From Alphaproteobacteria bacterium MarineAlpha10_Bin3 (lineage in GTDB: Bacteria; Pseudomonadota; Alphaproteobacteria; UBA8366; GCA-2717185), in the NCBI GenBank assembly GCA_002937525.1, contig PTKA01000115.1, forward strand, positions 1 through 5,763: 5,763 bases of DNA. The letters are read 5' to 3'. The position numbers and the translations under genes were made by a program. The first letter of the stretch is position 1. Every line of letters begins with the position of its first letter. The notes below the pieces were generated by a model, which saw nothing but the letters and a program-made list of their open reading frames with translations, was not told where the DNA came from and did not search any database. This document shows positions 4,936 through 5,763 of this stretch, piece by piece.

Positions 4936-5763
4936 TCAGCTTTCCGGCATGGTCAGGATGATTTTGCCGATATGTAGGCTCGTCTCCATCAAGCTGTGCG
5001 CATCGGCCGCCGAACAATAGTCGAATGTTTCGTGGATAACGGGGGCCACGGCGCCCGAATCCAGAAGCGGCCACACTTTTTCGCGCAATTCGCGCGCGAT
5101 GCCCGCCTTGGCCGCATCCGATTGCGCCCGCAAAGTCGATCCGGTGATGGTCTGGCGGCGTATCATCATCCGGGCAAAGTCGATCTCCGCTTTCGATCCG
5201 CCAAGAAAACCGATCATGATCAGGCGGCCTTCCAGCGCCAGGGCCTTCAGATTGGGTTGAATATAGTCGCCGCCGACCATATCGAGAATCAAATTGACGC
5301 CGTCGCGCCCGACAATGTCGCGCAGAACTTCCGGCCAGTCTTCATTGCGGTAATCGATCGCGCGCTCCGCACCCAGCGACTCGCAAAAGCGGCATTTTTC
5401 CGGCGATCCGGCGGTTGTGAATACCCGTGCGCCGAATTCCCGCGCCAACTGGATTGCGGTCGTGCCGATGCCGCTGGACCCGCCATGGACCAGAAATATT
5501 TCCCCGGCGGTCAGCCCCCCACGTTGGAAAACATTGTGCCACACGGTAAATGCGGTCTCGGCCAATCCCGCCGCGCGCACCATGTCATAATCCTTGGGAA
5601 CCGGAAGGCAGTGCGCCGCCGGGGCCAGGCAGAACTGCGCATAGCCGCCGCCCGGCGTCAGCGCGCATACCCGCTCGCCGAGCGCCAGATCGCGTACCGC
5701 ATCGCCGCGTGCGACCACGGTGCCGGCGACTTCCAGACCGGGCAGGTCAGTGGCCCCCGGCGG
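4936..5763 (-). CDS. Zinc-free NAD(P)H:quinone oxidoreductase, MDR family (N-terminus outside window)
   Basis: The frame is open from the window edge to TGA at 4938-4936, giving 275 residues; about 50 N-terminal residues are missing compared with the usual 325-335. The visible part begins PPGATDLPGLEVAGTVVARG (fragment residues 1-20), the GroES-like domain segment of quinone oxidoreductases. The Rossmann motif GGSSGIGTTAIQLAREFGA follows at about 94-112, then DMVGGDYIQPNL near 161-172 and GSTLRAQS at 208-215, typical of the PIG3/zeta-crystallin-like subgroup. No cysteine cluster for structural zinc is seen. Family members are cytosolic and reduce quinones or enones with NADPH. A GTG at 5718-5716 lies in frame, but the homologous sequence continues upstream of it, so it is not the true start. 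The gene lies upstream of trcR on the same strand; the 127-base gap contains a candidate trcR promoter. Confidence 0.9.
   Translation of the reverse strand, partial: PPGATDLPGLEVAGTVVARGDAVRDLALGERVCALTPGGGYAQFCLAPAAHCLPVPKDYDMVRAAGLAETAFTVWHNVFQRGGLTAGEIFLVHGGSSGIGTTAIQLAREFGARVFTTAGSPEKCRFCESLGAERAIDYRNEDWPEVLRDIVGRDGVNLILDMVGGDYIQPNLKALALEGRLIMIGFLGGSKAEIDFARMMIRRQTITGSTLRAQSDAAKAGIARELREKVWPLLDSGAVAPVIHETFDYCSAADAHSLMETSLHIGKIILTMPES

Overview
The window looks like a moderately GC-rich piece of an alphaproteobacterial chromosome. The best taxonomic clue is a clear DUF1013/TrcR protein (4086-4808, minus), a transcription factor family I know only from Alphaproteobacteria. I cannot place it more precisely. 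Coding density is high: there are seven protein genes, no stretch above 130 bases lacks a gene, and I see no tRNA, rRNA, insertion sequence, CRISPR array or phage gene.

Layout. (1) 1-286, minus: N-terminal part of a Rieske-type ring-hydroxylating oxygenase alpha subunit, cut by the window edge just before the iron-sulfur ligands. (2) 386-1063, plus: FMN nitroreductase-family protein, divergent from (1), with an 18-bp palindrome between them. (3) 1120-2103, plus: probable UDP-glucuronate 4-epimerase. (4) 2131-3166, minus: dTDP-glucose 4,6-dehydratase (rfbB/rmlB), split by one extra base near 2960. (5) 3289-4044, plus: alpha/beta hydrolase with an intact catalytic triad. (6) 4086-4808, minus: TrcR, preceded by a strong hairpin in its leader and a candidate promoter. 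(7) 4936-5763, minus: zinc-free quinone oxidoreductase, with its N-terminus beyond the window edge.

How they fit together. The two sugar-nucleotide enzymes (3 and 4) converge with a 27-bp gap and suggest surface polysaccharide synthesis: UDP-galacturonate from one, and the first committed dTDP-deoxysugar step from the other if it works. No glycosyltransferase or rfbA/C/D lies in view. The Rieske oxygenase, nitroreductase, alpha/beta hydrolase and quinone oxidoreductase fit a catabolic or detoxification theme, but they are not one operon. trcR is a cell-cycle regulator and unrelated to its neighbours by function.

I found no convincing new multi-gene system. The points most worth a second look are the rfbB frameshift, the hairpin and tandem repeat upstream of trcR, and the palindrome between the oxygenase and nitroreductase genes.
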